From assembly GCF_002844375.1 (NCBI RefSeq), contig NZ_CP024200.1:468501-532500 (forward strand): a stretch of 64,000 bases of DNA. Reading direction: 5' to 3'. The DNA is from Thalassospira marina (GTDB taxonomy: Bacteria; Pseudomonadota; Alphaproteobacteria; Rhodospirillales; Thalassospiraceae). The notes under the pieces are model-generated. The model did no database searches. It saw only the letters and a program-made list of their open reading frames with translations, and was not told where the DNA came from. The translations under genes were made by a program, and so were the position numbers. This document shows positions 34,497 to 43,566 of this stretch, in pieces (the stretch's first letter is position 1; each line of letters starts with the position of its first letter).

Positions 34497-36044
34497 TTAA
34501 TGGTGTACGGCTTCGCCAGAGGCGGCCATGATCTGTTCTTTGGTTACGGTATGGTCGAACTCGGCTGCGATGCGGCCCCGGTTCATCACAATGATGCGGT
34601 GGGCAATGCTGAGGCATTCACTGACTTCGGATGTTGAATAAACAACTGCCAGTCCGCGCGTTTCGGCCGTTTTTGCCAGCAATTTGAAAACCTCGGCCTT
34701 TGCGCCGATATCAATCCCGCGCGAAGGTTCATCAAGCAGGATGACATCGGGCTGGGTGGCAAGCATTTTGCCAATCACAACCTTTTGCTGGTTGCCTCCC
34801 GAAAGCGAACCGATCATGGCACCACCGCCATCGGTTTTGACGGTAACTTCGCGAATGGAATCGCCGATGACCCTGCGTTCATCCTTGCGACTGGTGAAAA
34901 GCCCGCGGGTAAAGGCGGCAATTGATGCCAGCGACAGGTTTTGACCCACCGTCATGGTTTGCACCAGGCCGTCCCGCTGCCGGTCTTCAGGGACAAGAAC
35001 CAGCCCGGCATTAATGCGCTGGGCAATCGAAAGATGCGAAATATCCTGCCCATGCAGTTTGATCGCGCCACTTTGGGCGGCAACACGCCCTGCTGCACAT
35101 TCCATCATTTCGGTGCGCCCGGCACCCATCAGGCCATAAATGCACACCACTTCACCGGCGCGAACACTCAGGTTCAAATGGTCAACCACCAGGCCATGGC
35201 CGGATGTATCTGGCACACACAGATTTTCGATCGACAGGGCAGGGTCGCCCATTTTGCTGTCTGGCGGCGAACCCAGGTCAAAGTTTTCGCCCACCATGTT
35301 GCGCACGATCCATTCAAGGTCGATCTCGGCGCGGGGGGCCCAGGCTGTCATTTCGCCATCGCGCAGGACAACGGCGTGATCGGTAATTTCAAGGGCCTCT
35401 TCCAGATGATGCGAAATGTAAACAATGCTGACCCCCTTGGCGGTCAGATCATTGATCACTTTAAACAGAACCTCGACCTCGGATGCCGAAAGGGCCGATG
35501 TCGGTTCATCCATAATCAGGATGCGGCTTTTGGCCTGAAGGGCACGGGCGATTTCCACGATCTGCTGCTGGCCCAGGCGCAGTTCCTCTACCGGGGTTAA
35601 AGGATCAAGGTCTTCTTCCAGTTCCTTCATCAAGGCACGGGTAACGCGTTCTTCCTCGGCAAAATCAACGCCGCGTGCGGTGCGGATTTCGCGGCCCATG
35701 AAAATGTTGTCGCGCACATTCAGGTTCGGGGCCAGTGCCAGTTCCTGGTGGATAATCGACACCCCGTGCGCCAGCGCATGGTTGGCACCGTGAAAATGCA
35801 CCGGCTCACCATCAAGCAGGATTTCGCCCGATGTGGGGGCAATGATGCCTGAAAGAATTTTCATCAGGGTCGATTTGCCCGCACCGTTTTCACCAAACAA
35901 TGTGGTGACCTGACCCCGGTGAATGTCAAAATTCACACCCTTAAGCGCCTTGATCGGCCCGTAATGTTTGGCTACATGGCGGGCGGACATGACAACTTCG
36001 CTGTTGGTCGCCGGGGAAGGGTTGATATTTTGCTGCACGGTCAT
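34497..36044 (-). CDS. Sugar/polyol ABC transporter ATP-binding protein, two ABC domains (EryE-type)
   Basis: This 515-residue tandem ATPase of the RbsA/XylG kind has, in its first domain, Walker A GENGAGKST, signature LRLGQQQIVEIARAL and Walker B ILIMDEPTSAL. The second domain has a degenerate Walker A (GLMGAGRTEMME), LSGGNQQKVVIGKML and VILLDEPSRGIDIG. The start at 36044 overlaps the DUF2291 stop codon as ATGA, which points to translational coupling; an earlier in-frame start at 36077 is less likely. It energises the permease encoded 11 bp downstream. Confidence 0.94.
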   Translation of the reverse strand: MTVQQNINPSPATNSEVVMSARHVAKHYGPIKALKGVNFDIHRGQVTTLFGENGAGKSTLMKILSGIIAPTSGEILLDGEPVHFHGANHALAHGVSIIHQELALAPNLNVRDNIFMGREIRTARGVDFAEEERVTRALMKELEEDLDPLTPVEELRLGQQQIVEIARALQAKSRILIMDEPTSALSASEVEVLFKVINDLTAKGVSIVYISHHLEEALEITDHAVVLRDGEMTAWAPRAEIDLEWIVRNMVGENFDLGSPPDSKMGDPALSIENLCVPDTSGHGLVVDHLNLSVRAGEVVCIYGLMGAGRTEMMECAAGRVAAQSGAIKLHGQDISHLSIAQRINAGLVLVPEDRQRDGLVQTMTVGQNLSLASIAAFTRGLFTSRKDERRVIGDSIREVTVKTDGGGAMIGSLSGGNQQKVVIGKMLATQPDVILLDEPSRGIDIGAKAEVFKLLAKTAETRGLAVVYSTSEVSECLSIAHRIIVMNRGRIAAEFDHTVTKEQIMAASGEAVHH

Positions 36045-36691
36045 TGGACCTGCACCTTGACCGGGGTGATCAGCCACATTTTCGGGTTGATCAGCTTGAA
36101 TACGCCCGTCAGCGAAACTGTCTTGCCCGTCAGGTCCGAATTATCAAATCCTGCAAGGACTTCGGCTTTCATCGCACGGTTAATACCCGCACCGGCATCC
36201 TGATATTCGATCTGGTTTTTAAAGGCGCCAAAGGCGATATCGCCGGGTGCATCGCGCAAATCGGTGCCGTTAATGGCCGGGCCGGTCTGCACACGGATGC
36301 GAACATTTTCAACGCCATCAACTTCGATGTCATAAATGCCAGCTTTGCCTTCGCCCACTGTGCCGGTCAGCTTGACGGGCAGAACCGGCATTGCGCCGCC
36401 CGTGCCGTATTTCTTCGCTGCGGCCTTTTTATCTGCGGCCAGTGCGTTTGCCAGGGTTGGCGCATCCACCGCGCGGGCTGTGATATCGTCGCGAATCCGG
36501 GGAAATTCTTTTTTGCCATAGGCATCGGGCGAAAAACCGGCCACGCGGGTATCCTGTTCGGAACCGATGGTAACCACGGTCGTATCAAGCGCGATTGCCG
36601 CGACCACACATAGCGCCGCTGCGCCAATGATCATGCCCCGCCTGCCAAGACGCGGTTTCATCGAGATAGCTGAAATATCGTTGGCACTCAT
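36041..36691 (-). CDS. DUF2291-type membrane-anchored periplasmic protein
   Basis: This 216-residue protein has a single N-terminal membrane anchor (GMIIGAAALCVVAAIALD near 18-35) and a periplasmic domain: FSPDAYGKKEFPRIRDDI, VQTGPAINGTDLRDA, FGAFKNQIEYQDAGAGINRA. It resembles DUF2291 proteins encoded with polyol/sugar ABC importers, whose role is not established. It is the first gene of the importer operon and overlaps the ATPase gene by four bases. GGGAGGAG precedes the ATG. Confidence 0.8.
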   Translation of the reverse strand: MSANDISAISMKPRLGRRGMIIGAAALCVVAAIALDTTVVTIGSEQDTRVAGFSPDAYGKKEFPRIRDDITARAVDAPTLANALAADKKAAAKKYGTGGAMPVLPVKLTGTVGEGKAGIYDIEVDGVENVRIRVQTGPAINGTDLRDAPGDIAFGAFKNQIEYQDAGAGINRAMKAEVLAGFDNSDLTGKTVSLTGVFKLINPKMWLITPVKVQVQ

Positions 36692-37215
36692 AGCCTCACG
36701 CTCCTCCCGTCGGGCCCCGACGGACCTGTTGTTTCCTTGCGGGAGGTGTGCTGGTGCAAAGCTGCGATTTGCGGCTTTGTCTGATCCCTGTTCCGGCATT
36801 GCGCAGTTTTGACACCCCCCAAAAGGGGTGGAAAAATGCGCGTCGCGGTGGGGAACCAGCCCGGCCTGTCTTGGTGCAGGCCATATCCTCCCGTTTTACA
36901 ATGCGAGCCGTGCTTGCGCCCGTTTCGCCTGTCACGCACCGAAATCCTTTTGTTTTTGCGCCAGTCTTTTTCGCCGACTGGCAGGTCGGGGTATCCGGTT
37001 CGTGCTCACCACCATAACTGAAAAAAATTTCTGCGAAAGAAAAAAATTACACTCGACATGTGAGAGTGTGTGGCTATGCTTAAATCAACCCGGGCGAAAT
37101 GGTTCCGGCAAGAACCGCACCGGCCAGGCAGGCCGTGGGGCATAAACATAGGGAGGAGGTCACATGGCTCATGCGTTTTGCATGATTGGCCATTCGCACT
37201 ACGAAAGGGTGCGGC
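36692..37215. promoter_or_regulatory. 524-bp divergent region between importer operon and erythritol kinase gene
   Basis: No gene is supported. It holds an A-rich tract (37020-37048) followed by an inverted repeat (37049-37069), a small GC hairpin (CACCCC at 36813-36818, GGGGTG at 36825-36830) and the ribosome-binding site of the kinase. It must carry promoters for both operons and is the natural place for EryD or DeoR binding. Confidence 0.5.
37049..37069. promoter_or_regulatory. Inverted repeat ACACTC-N9-GAGTGT, candidate regulator site
   Basis: Six-base arms at 37049-37054 and 37064-37069, just after an A-rich tract and about 147 bp before the kinase start. The spacing suits a dimeric repressor. 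It is short enough that chance cannot be excluded. Confidence 0.35.
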
Positions 37216-38817
37216 ATGGCTGAACGTGACATCATCATCGGTATCGACGCGGGCACATCCGTCATCAAGGCGGTGGCGTTCAGCCTTCAGGGGCGCCAGC
37301 TTGGTGCTGCTGCCGTTACCAACCAGTATGACAGCGGCCAAAATGGTGCTGCCACCCAGAATATGGACCGCACATGGGCCGATTGCGCCAGTGCGTTGCG
37401 CGATCTTGGCGCCCGGATTGACGGCCTTGCCGATCGCACGGCTGCCCTTGCGGTAACCGCACAGGGCGATGGTACCTGGCTGGTCGGGCAGGGCAACCGC
37501 CCGGTGGGTGATGCCTGGTTATGGCTTGACGCGCGGGCGGCCGAAACCACCCGCAGTCTGGCCCGAAGCCCGGCCGATGCCGCCCGCTTTGTCGCCACTG
37601 GCACGGCACTTAATACCTGCCAGCAGGGTGCGCAAATGGCGCATATGCAACGCCATTTTCCCGAATTGCTGGATCAGGCCGAAGTCGCCCTGCATTGCAA
37701 GGACTGGCTTTATCTGAACCTGACAGGTGTTCGTGCCACTGACCCGTCCGAAGCCAGCTTTACCTTTGGCGATTTTCGCACCCGCGCCTATAGCGATACC
37801 GTGATCGATGCGCTGGGATTGCACAATCGCCGCCATTTGCTGCCACAAATTATTGATGGCAACCGCGATACACACCCGCTAAGCGATTCCGCTGCCGCCC
37901 AAACAGGCTTGCGTGCGGGAACGCCGGTTAGCCTTGGTTATGTTGACATGGTCATGACGGCTCTTGGCGCGGGTGTTTATACCGGCACCAAGGGGGCAGC
38001 GTGTTCCACCATCGGGTCAACCGGCGTGCATATGCGTGCCGTGCGCGATGACGAAGTTCGCTTGAATGGCAAATCGGGCTATGTCATTTGCCTGCCCGCT
38101 AGCCGCATGGTGACACAGGTTCAGACCAATATGGCTGCGACGCTGAATATTGACTGGGCCTTGCGCCTTGCCGCCGATCTGATGAGCGAAACCGGCCACC
38201 CCCATGATTATGCTGATCTGGTGGCGCGCATTGATGGCTGGCTTGCGCGATCCGAACCCGGTGCGTTGTTATATCAGCCCTATGTATCCGAGGCAGGTGA
38301 ACGCGGACCGATGGTGAATGCCAATGCGCGCGCGGGTTTTATTGGCCTGTCAGCCGGGCATCGTTTTCCCGATTTGATCCGGGCGGTTGTTGAAAGCCTG
38401 GGCATGGCCGCGCGCGATTGTTATGGCGCGATGGATGCCCTGCCACAGGAATTGCGCCTGACCGGTGGTGCCGCACGGTCCCAGGCGCTGCGCGGTATTC
38501 TGGCTGCTTGCGTTGGGGCGCCGGTACGTGTTTCGACCCGGGAAGAAGCCGGTGCCGCAGGGTGCGCCATGATGGCCGCCGTTGCCATCGGTGCCTATCG
38601 CGACATGGAAAGCTGCGTTGCCGAATGGGTGTCACCGCTTCTGGGTGCGGCCGAGGCCCCCGATGAAAAATTGATGGCGACCTATGCCGCCCTTTTTCCG
38701 GCTTATGCCGAGGCCCGCATGGCGCTGGAACCGGTTTGGGACCGGCTGGCGACACATCGCGATGGCAAATCAGCCCCCGAAATAAATGCGCCAGATACGG
38801 CGCAAGGAGGATCGTGA
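37216..38817 (+). CDS. eryA: FGGY-family carbohydrate kinase, probable erythritol kinase EryA
   Basis: This 533-residue FGGY kinase opens with the ATP-binding DIIIGIDAGTSVIKAVAF. It has VTAQGDGTWLVG and AWLWLDARA in the N-terminal domain, ACSTIGSTGVH for the second phosphate motif and LRLTGGAARSQALRGILAAC near the C-terminus. Together with the EryB and EryC homologues in one operon this points to erythritol 4-phosphorylation; another tetritol or pentitol is possible. The ATG at 37216 follows AAAGGG; an upstream TTG at 37186 is less likely. The next gene starts one base after its stop. Confidence 0.88.
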   Translation: MAERDIIIGIDAGTSVIKAVAFSLQGRQLGAAAVTNQYDSGQNGAATQNMDRTWADCASALRDLGARIDGLADRTAALAVTAQGDGTWLVGQGNRPVGDAWLWLDARAAETTRSLARSPADAARFVATGTALNTCQQGAQMAHMQRHFPELLDQAEVALHCKDWLYLNLTGVRATDPSEASFTFGDFRTRAYSDTVIDALGLHNRRHLLPQIIDGNRDTHPLSDSAAAQTGLRAGTPVSLGYVDMVMTALGAGVYTGTKGAACSTIGSTGVHMRAVRDDEVRLNGKSGYVICLPASRMVTQVQTNMAATLNIDWALRLAADLMSETGHPHDYADLVARIDGWLARSEPGALLYQPYVSEAGERGPMVNANARAGFIGLSAGHRFPDLIRAVVESLGMAARDCYGAMDALPQELRLTGGAARSQALRGILAACVGAPVRVSTREEAGAAGCAMMAAVAIGAYRDMESCVAEWVSPLLGAAEAPDEKLMATYAALFPAYAEARMALEPVWDRLATHRDGKSAPEINAPDTAQGGS

Positions 38818-38818
38818 C

Positions 38819-40327
38819 ATGAGCACGCAGGAACTGGATCTGTTTGTTATCGGTGGTGGCATTAATGGGGCGGGCTTTGCTCGCGATGCTGCCGGGCGTG
38901 GCCTTAAAGTTGCGCTTTGTGAAAAGGATGATCTGGCCGAAGGCACATCGTCGCGCTCTGGCAAGCTGGTGCATGGCGGATTGCGGTATTTGGAATATTA
39001 TGAATTCCGGCTGGTGCGCGAAGCCCTGATCGAACGCGAAGTTCTGATGAATGCAGCACCGCATATTATCTGGCCATTGCGTTTTGTGCTGCCCCATTCC
39101 CCGCAGGACCGCCCGGCCTGGCTGGTGCGGCTTGGCCTGTTTCTTTATGACCATTTGGGCGGGCGCAAAAAACTGCCCGGTACCCGTACGCTTGATCTGC
39201 TGCGCGATCCCGAAGGGGCACCCCTGCTTGATAAATATACCCGTGGTTTTGAATATTCCGATTGCTGGGTGGATGATGCGCGCCTGGTCACGTTAAATGC
39301 CCTTGATGCGGCCCGGCGTGGCGCGATTGTGATGACGCGTTCCCCCGCCATCAGCGCACGTCGTGAAAATGGCAAATGGCATGTCACCACGCAAAACCGG
39401 CTGACCGGCGAAACATGCGAATTTGTTGCCAAATGTCTGGTTAATGCCGCCGGCCCCTGGGTGACCGATGTGCTGACACGGGTTGCCGGTGCAAATTCCA
39501 CCCGCAATGTCCGGCTGGTGAAGGGTAGCCATATTATTGTGCCCAAATTCTGGGAAGGGCCGCACAGCTACCTTGTGCAGAATGATGACAAGCGGGTGAT
39601 TTTCATCAATGCCTATGAGGGCAACAAGGCCCTGATCGGAACAACCGATATTGCCTATGATGGCCGGGCCGAAGACGTTGCCATTGATGATTATGAAATC
39701 AATTACCTGCTGGATTGCGTAAATCGCTATTTCAAGGAAAAGCTGCGGCGCGAGGATATTCTGGAGACTTTTTCCGGTGTGCGCCCGTTATTTGACGATG
39801 GAAATGGTAATCCGTCGGCGGTGACACGTGATTATGTGTTTGATCTTGATGAAACTGCAGGCGCGCCGCTTTTGAATATTTTTGGCGGCAAAATCACCAC
39901 CTTCCGCGAACTGGCCGAACGGGGCATGCGCGAAATCCGGCATATTTTCCCCAATATGGGCAAAGACTGGACCGAAGGTGCACCGCTTCCGGGTGGTGAC
40001 ATGCCCAATGCCGATTATGCCGCCTTTCGCGAAACCCTGAAGGCGGAATTCCCCTGGATGTCGCGCCAGTTACGTGAATATTACGGTCGTCGTTACGGCA
40101 CACTGACCCGCAATATTGTGGGCACCGCCACCAGCGCGGCTGGCCTGGGCCGTTATTTTGGCGCGCATCTTTATGAAGCCGAAGTACGCTGGCTGGTTGC
40201 CAATGAATGGGCGGTTACGGCCGAAGACATTATCTGGCGTCGCACCAAACACCGGCTTGATATGACGCCGGGCGAAATTACCGCCTTTGGCGAATGGTTC
40301 GACGGTCTAGCGGCGGAGGCAAGCTGA
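38819..40327 (+). CDS. eryB: GlpD-like FAD dehydrogenase, probable erythritol-phosphate dehydrogenase EryB
   Basis: This 502-residue protein of the glycerol-3-phosphate dehydrogenase family has the FAD motif FVIGGGINGAGFARDAAGRG near residues 9-28, then SGKLVHGGLRYLEYYEF, LIGTTDIAYDG, FSGVRPLFDD and NIFGGKITTFRELAE. In erythritol operons this enzyme oxidises L-erythritol 4-phosphate at the membrane. AAGGAGG lies directly before the ATG, one base after the eryA stop. Its stop codon overlaps the start of eryC (TGATG). A plain glycerol-3-phosphate dehydrogenase is the alternative, but its operon position argues against that. Confidence 0.9.
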   Translation: MSTQELDLFVIGGGINGAGFARDAAGRGLKVALCEKDDLAEGTSSRSGKLVHGGLRYLEYYEFRLVREALIEREVLMNAAPHIIWPLRFVLPHSPQDRPAWLVRLGLFLYDHLGGRKKLPGTRTLDLLRDPEGAPLLDKYTRGFEYSDCWVDDARLVTLNALDAARRGAIVMTRSPAISARRENGKWHVTTQNRLTGETCEFVAKCLVNAAGPWVTDVLTRVAGANSTRNVRLVKGSHIIVPKFWEGPHSYLVQNDDKRVIFINAYEGNKALIGTTDIAYDGRAEDVAIDDYEINYLLDCVNRYFKEKLRREDILETFSGVRPLFDDGNGNPSAVTRDYVFDLDETAGAPLLNIFGGKITTFRELAERGMREIRHIFPNMGKDWTEGAPLPGGDMPNADYAAFRETLKAEFPWMSRQLREYYGRRYGTLTRNIVGTATSAAGLGRYFGAHLYEAEVRWLVANEWAVTAEDIIWRRTKHRLDMTPGEITAFGEWFDGLAAEAS

Positions 40328-41259
40328 TGGCATTGACCCTTTCTTTAAATACCAACCCGCTGGTAAACCGCTTTGCCGACCCGGACGACCTGATTGATTG
40401 TGTCGCACGGGATTTGCGCATTCGCGATTTGCAGTTGACGCACGAATTTATCAACCCATCCTGGCCCGCTCCGGTTATTCGCCGTTTGACCCGGCAGATG
40501 GGGGCGGCCCTTGCGCGTACGGGTGTTCGTGTAACATCGGGTATGACGGGGCCATATGGCCGGCTTAACCATTTTGGTCATCCTGACCGCGATGTGCGCC
40601 GTTATTATGTGGACTGGTTTAAAACCTTTGCCGATATCACCGCCGATCTGGGCGGAACATCGGTCGGTACGCAATTTGCGATTTTGACCTATCGGGACCA
40701 GGACGACCCAGCAAAACGCGAAGATATGATCCGCACCGCGATTGATTGCTGGGCCGAAGTGGCTGAACACGGCAAAGCCGCTGGCCTGAAATATGTGTTT
40801 TGGGAACCCATGAGCATCGCGCGTGAATTTGGCGAAACGATTGAGGAATGCCTTGCCCTGCAAGACAGACTTAGCGCGGCTGATATGGCAATTCCCATGT
40901 GGATGATGGCCGATATCGACCATGGCGATGTAACATCGAACAACCCCGATGATTTTGACCCCTACGCCTGGGCACGCGCCGTACCGCGTGTTTCCCCCAT
41001 CATTCATATTAAACAAAGCCTGATGGATAAGGGCGGGCATCGGCCCTTTACTGCCGAATTCAATGCCCGTGGCCGTATTCAACCTGAACCGCTGCTTGAA
41101 GCCTTTGCAAAAGGTGGCGCGCAGGATAATGAAATCTGCCTTGAACTTTCCTTCAAGGAACGCGAACCCAATGACCGCGAGGTTATTCCCCAGATCGCGG
41201 AAAGTGTGGCCTTTTGGGCGCCCTATATTGATACGGGTGCATCGGATCTGAAACTTTGA
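40327..41259 (+). CDS. eryC: EryC-type sugar-phosphate isomerase/epimerase (TIM barrel)
   Basis: This 310-residue TIM-barrel protein of the xylose-isomerase-like superfamily has LQLTHEFINPSWP, TSGMTGPYGRLNHFGHPD, YVFWEPMSIAREFGET and MWMMADIDHGDVTSNNPDDF, with the acidic and His residues expected for a divalent-metal site. In Brucella, EryC acts as an isomerase on the tetrulose 4-phosphate made by EryB. It is the third gene of the eryABC operon, its ATG overlapping the eryB stop, and it has GGAGG upstream. Confidence 0.87.
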   Translation: MALTLSLNTNPLVNRFADPDDLIDCVARDLRIRDLQLTHEFINPSWPAPVIRRLTRQMGAALARTGVRVTSGMTGPYGRLNHFGHPDRDVRRYYVDWFKTFADITADLGGTSVGTQFAILTYRDQDDPAKREDMIRTAIDCWAEVAEHGKAAGLKYVFWEPMSIAREFGETIEECLALQDRLSAADMAIPMWMMADIDHGDVTSNNPDDFDPYAWARAVPRVSPIIHIKQSLMDKGGHRPFTAEFNARGRIQPEPLLEAFAKGGAQDNEICLELSFKEREPNDREVIPQIAESVAFWAPYIDTGASDLKL

Positions 41260-41270
41260 TAACCTGTTGT

Positions 41271-41337
41271 CCGGGCAGGACTTCCTTCTGCTTTGCCCGG
41301 GCCTTATAACATGATGAGTTGCTTAATTAAGGCCCGG
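41271..41337 (+). promoter_or_regulatory. Two mutually exclusive hairpins between eryC and eryD
   Basis: Hairpin 1 pairs CCGGGCA (41271-41277) with TGCCCGG (41294-41300). Hairpin 2 pairs CCGGGCCTTA (41297-41306) with TAAGGCCCGG (41328-41337). They share bases 41297-41300 and cannot form together. The second ends 17 bp before the eryD start codon. Either an attenuator-like switch or an EryD operator could explain this. Confidence 0.45.
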
Positions 41338-41354
41338 TCGGGCTAAAGGATGCC

Positions 41355-42290
41355 ATGAACGATACCGATGAAACGCTCGCCATTCGTGCGGCCTGGATGC
41401 ACTATGTTGGCGGGCTGACACAGGCCAAGGTGGCCAAAAGGCTTGGTCTGCCGTCTGTCAAGGCGCACCGGCTGATTGCCAAGGCGGTGGCCGATGGCCG
41501 TGTAAAGGTGTCGATCGAGGGGGATATTGTTGAATGTGTCCAACTCGAAACCCGCTTGTTTGAGGCCTATAACCTTAAACTGTGCGAAGTCGCCCCGGAT
41601 ATTGGTGAAGAAGGCCTGCCGGTGCGCGCCCTTGCTTTGGCTGGTGCAGCCTATTTGAAACGCCAGTTCGAGGCCGGGGAACATTCAATTATCGGCCTTG
41701 GGCATGGCCGTACCCTGGCTGAAATTACCCGTCAATTGCCACGGATCGATGCCAAGGGGCTTCATTTCGTTTCGCTTCTGGGTGGGTTAACCCGCAATTT
41801 TTCGGCCAACCCGCATGATGTGATGCATCGTCTGGCGGAAAAAACCGGGGCGCGGGCCTATGTTATGCCGGTGCCGTTTTTTGCCAATACGGTCGAAGAC
41901 CGCGAAGTGCTGCTTTCACAGCGCGGTGTCGATGAAGTTTTCCATATGGCGCAGGCCGCAACCCTTAAACTTGTCGGGATCGGCACAACAACGGCCGATG
42001 CCCAGCTTGTATCATCTGGCATGATTGAACCTTCTGAGATCGAAGAAATTGCCGCTGCTGGCGCGCAGGGCGAGATGCTGGGTGATTTTTTCAATGCTGC
42101 GGGCGATGTGGTGGAAACCACGCTTTCTGCGCGCACCCTTGCGGTGGGCTATGATCCTGAACGGAAAGAGGATATTGTCGCGGTTGCGGGCGGGCCGGAC
42201 AAGATCAATGCGATCCGGGCGGTGTTGCGATCTGGCCGGGTGGCCGGGTTGATCACTGACGAGCGAACGGCGCGCGCGCTTCTGGATTGA
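41355..42290 (+). CDS. eryD: SorC/DeoR-type sugar-binding transcriptional regulator, probable EryD
   Basis: This 311-residue regulator has an N-terminal helix-turn-helix (GGLTQAKVAKRLGLPSVKAH) and a SorC-type sugar-phosphate-binding domain (IIGLGHGRTLAEITRQLPRI, LVGIGTTTADAQLVSSGMI, VAVAGGPDKINAIRAVLRSG). In erythritol loci EryD represses eryABC and is released by pathway intermediates. It is downstream of eryC behind a paired-hairpin region and has AAAGGA before its ATG. A second regulator gene follows 28 bp later. Confidence 0.88.
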   Translation: MNDTDETLAIRAAWMHYVGGLTQAKVAKRLGLPSVKAHRLIAKAVADGRVKVSIEGDIVECVQLETRLFEAYNLKLCEVAPDIGEEGLPVRALALAGAAYLKRQFEAGEHSIIGLGHGRTLAEITRQLPRIDAKGLHFVSLLGGLTRNFSANPHDVMHRLAEKTGARAYVMPVPFFANTVEDREVLLSQRGVDEVFHMAQAATLKLVGIGTTTADAQLVSSGMIEPSEIEEIAAAGAQGEMLGDFFNAAGDVVETTLSARTLAVGYDPERKEDIVAVAGGPDKINAIRAVLRSGRVAGLITDERTARALLD

Positions 42291-42318
42291 CGATAGCAGA
42301 CCGAATAAAGGACGCCTC

Positions 42319-43080
42319 ATGAAACGCGATGATCGCAGGCAGCAAATTCTTGATGCCCTGGTACGGGATGGCGAAGTGCAGCTTGATGAACTGGCTGATA
42401 CTTTCGGCGTTTCGAAAATGACCATCCATCGCGACCTTGATGATCTGGAAGGCGAGGGGTTGTTACGCCGTATTCGCGGTGGCGCAACGATTGAACCCGG
42501 TTCACAGTTTGAAAGTGATTTTCGCTTTCGTCACCTTCAGGGGCATGACCTGAAGGAACGCATGGCGCGCGCAGCTCTGGAATGGGTGGAACCGGGCATG
42601 ACGGTTATGGTCAATGATGGCTCGACCGCGACCGTGCTGGGCACCTTGTTACCCGAAAAACGCCCGCTCACCGTGATTACCAATAATGATGCGGTGATGG
42701 AGGGGCTTAAATCCGAGGCAGGCATTACTGTGCTGGCGCTTGGCGGGCGTTATTCCGCAAAATATAATGCCTGGGTTGGCCGGGTGACAGAACAGGCCCT
42801 TGGCAGCTTACGCGCTGATATCGCCTTTATTTCGACCCCGGCGGCGGGCGAGGGCTGCGTTTATCATATGGATGATGATATTACGCGGGCGAAACGCCGG
42901 ATGATGGATGGTGCAACGCGCTCCATCCTTCTGATCAATCATCTCAGATTTGATCATACCGCTTTGCATGTCCTTGCACCTTTTTCCGAATTTTCTGCTG
43001 TGATCACGGATGCGGCCCCGTCTGATACTGCGCGCGCGCAAATCAAAGATGCCGGGACAGAACTTGTAATTGCGGGCTAG
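42319..43080 (+). CDS. DeoR/GlpR-family transcriptional regulator of the erythritol locus
   Basis: This 253-residue DeoR-family protein has the HTH QLDELADTFGVSKMTIHRDL near residues 20-39, followed by EGLLRRIRGGATI. Its effector domain has VNDGSTATVLGTLLPEKRPL, ITNNDAVMEGL and FISTPAAGEGCVYHMDDD. Two regulators in tandem (SorC-type EryD and DeoR-type) match erythritol loci of rhizobia, where the DeoR-type protein is called EryR. Likely targets are the tkt/eryH and importer/eryA divergent promoters. AAAGGA precedes the ATG. Confidence 0.88.
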   Translation: MKRDDRRQQILDALVRDGEVQLDELADTFGVSKMTIHRDLDDLEGEGLLRRIRGGATIEPGSQFESDFRFRHLQGHDLKERMARAALEWVEPGMTVMVNDGSTATVLGTLLPEKRPLTVITNNDAVMEGLKSEAGITVLALGGRYSAKYNAWVGRVTEQALGSLRADIAFISTPAAGEGCVYHMDDDITRAKRRMMDGATRSILLINHLRFDHTALHVLAPFSEFSAVITDAAPSDTARAQIKDAGTELVIAG

Positions 43081-43566
43081 GCTAGCCGGGTTGGCGAATG
43101 CGTTTTCTGCGGGTTTTTGATGGTTCATCCTTTTATGTATGGGGTGCGCTGTTTGGCGGTTGGATTGCTTCGGGGCGTCTGTCGAAATCCGTACTGTGCC
43201 AAAGCCATACTAGTTCGTCTGGTTGACTTTTCATTCTGCCCAATCAGTTCCCCCATCAGCTTAATGGAACGTCGCTGGACGTTCACTGTATTGCTCAAGG
43301 GCTTCCCTTACATTCCACGTGGTCGGTAGTCACTGCGATGGTCCCACTATCCCCGCTGAGTTTACGATGTCATTTGTGACACCCTAGGCGCGAGCACCTT
43401 GGTAGATGGGATGTCAGGGGAGTTGGGGTGGAGGAGTGGGGGGAATGCGTGGATGCTGGTGAGGGCGTTTACGTAATTGGATAGGGAGTAAGGCTGGTCC
43501 GGGCAATGGTTATGACTATGCTATCCTGTCCTGCCGTTGCTTTTCCTGCGTCATATGTCGTGCAAG
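43081..43566. other. 486-bp non-coding segment of unusual composition
   Basis: No gene with a ribosome-binding site or recognisable product is visible. CTAG, usually rare in proteobacterial DNA, occurs at the left border (twice, 43073-43085), near 43209, near 43384, at the right border near 43568, and again near 43801. A G-rich run (43411-43450) and AACGTC/GACGTT (43266-43281) are present. It may be a decayed mobile fragment between the erythritol locus and the toxin-antitoxin pair; I cannot identify its source. Confidence 0.4.

Noticed and set aside
37216..41259. Assigning the kinase/GlpD-like/isomerase operon to glycerol or pentitol use
   Set aside because: A separate true glpK is at 53874, and the combination with EryC, EryH, EryI and EryD homologues fits erythritol best, although pentitols are not fully excluded.
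43117..43329. 70-residue open frame in the non-coding segment
   Set aside because: No ribosome-binding site and no recognisable similarity; composition differs from real genes here.
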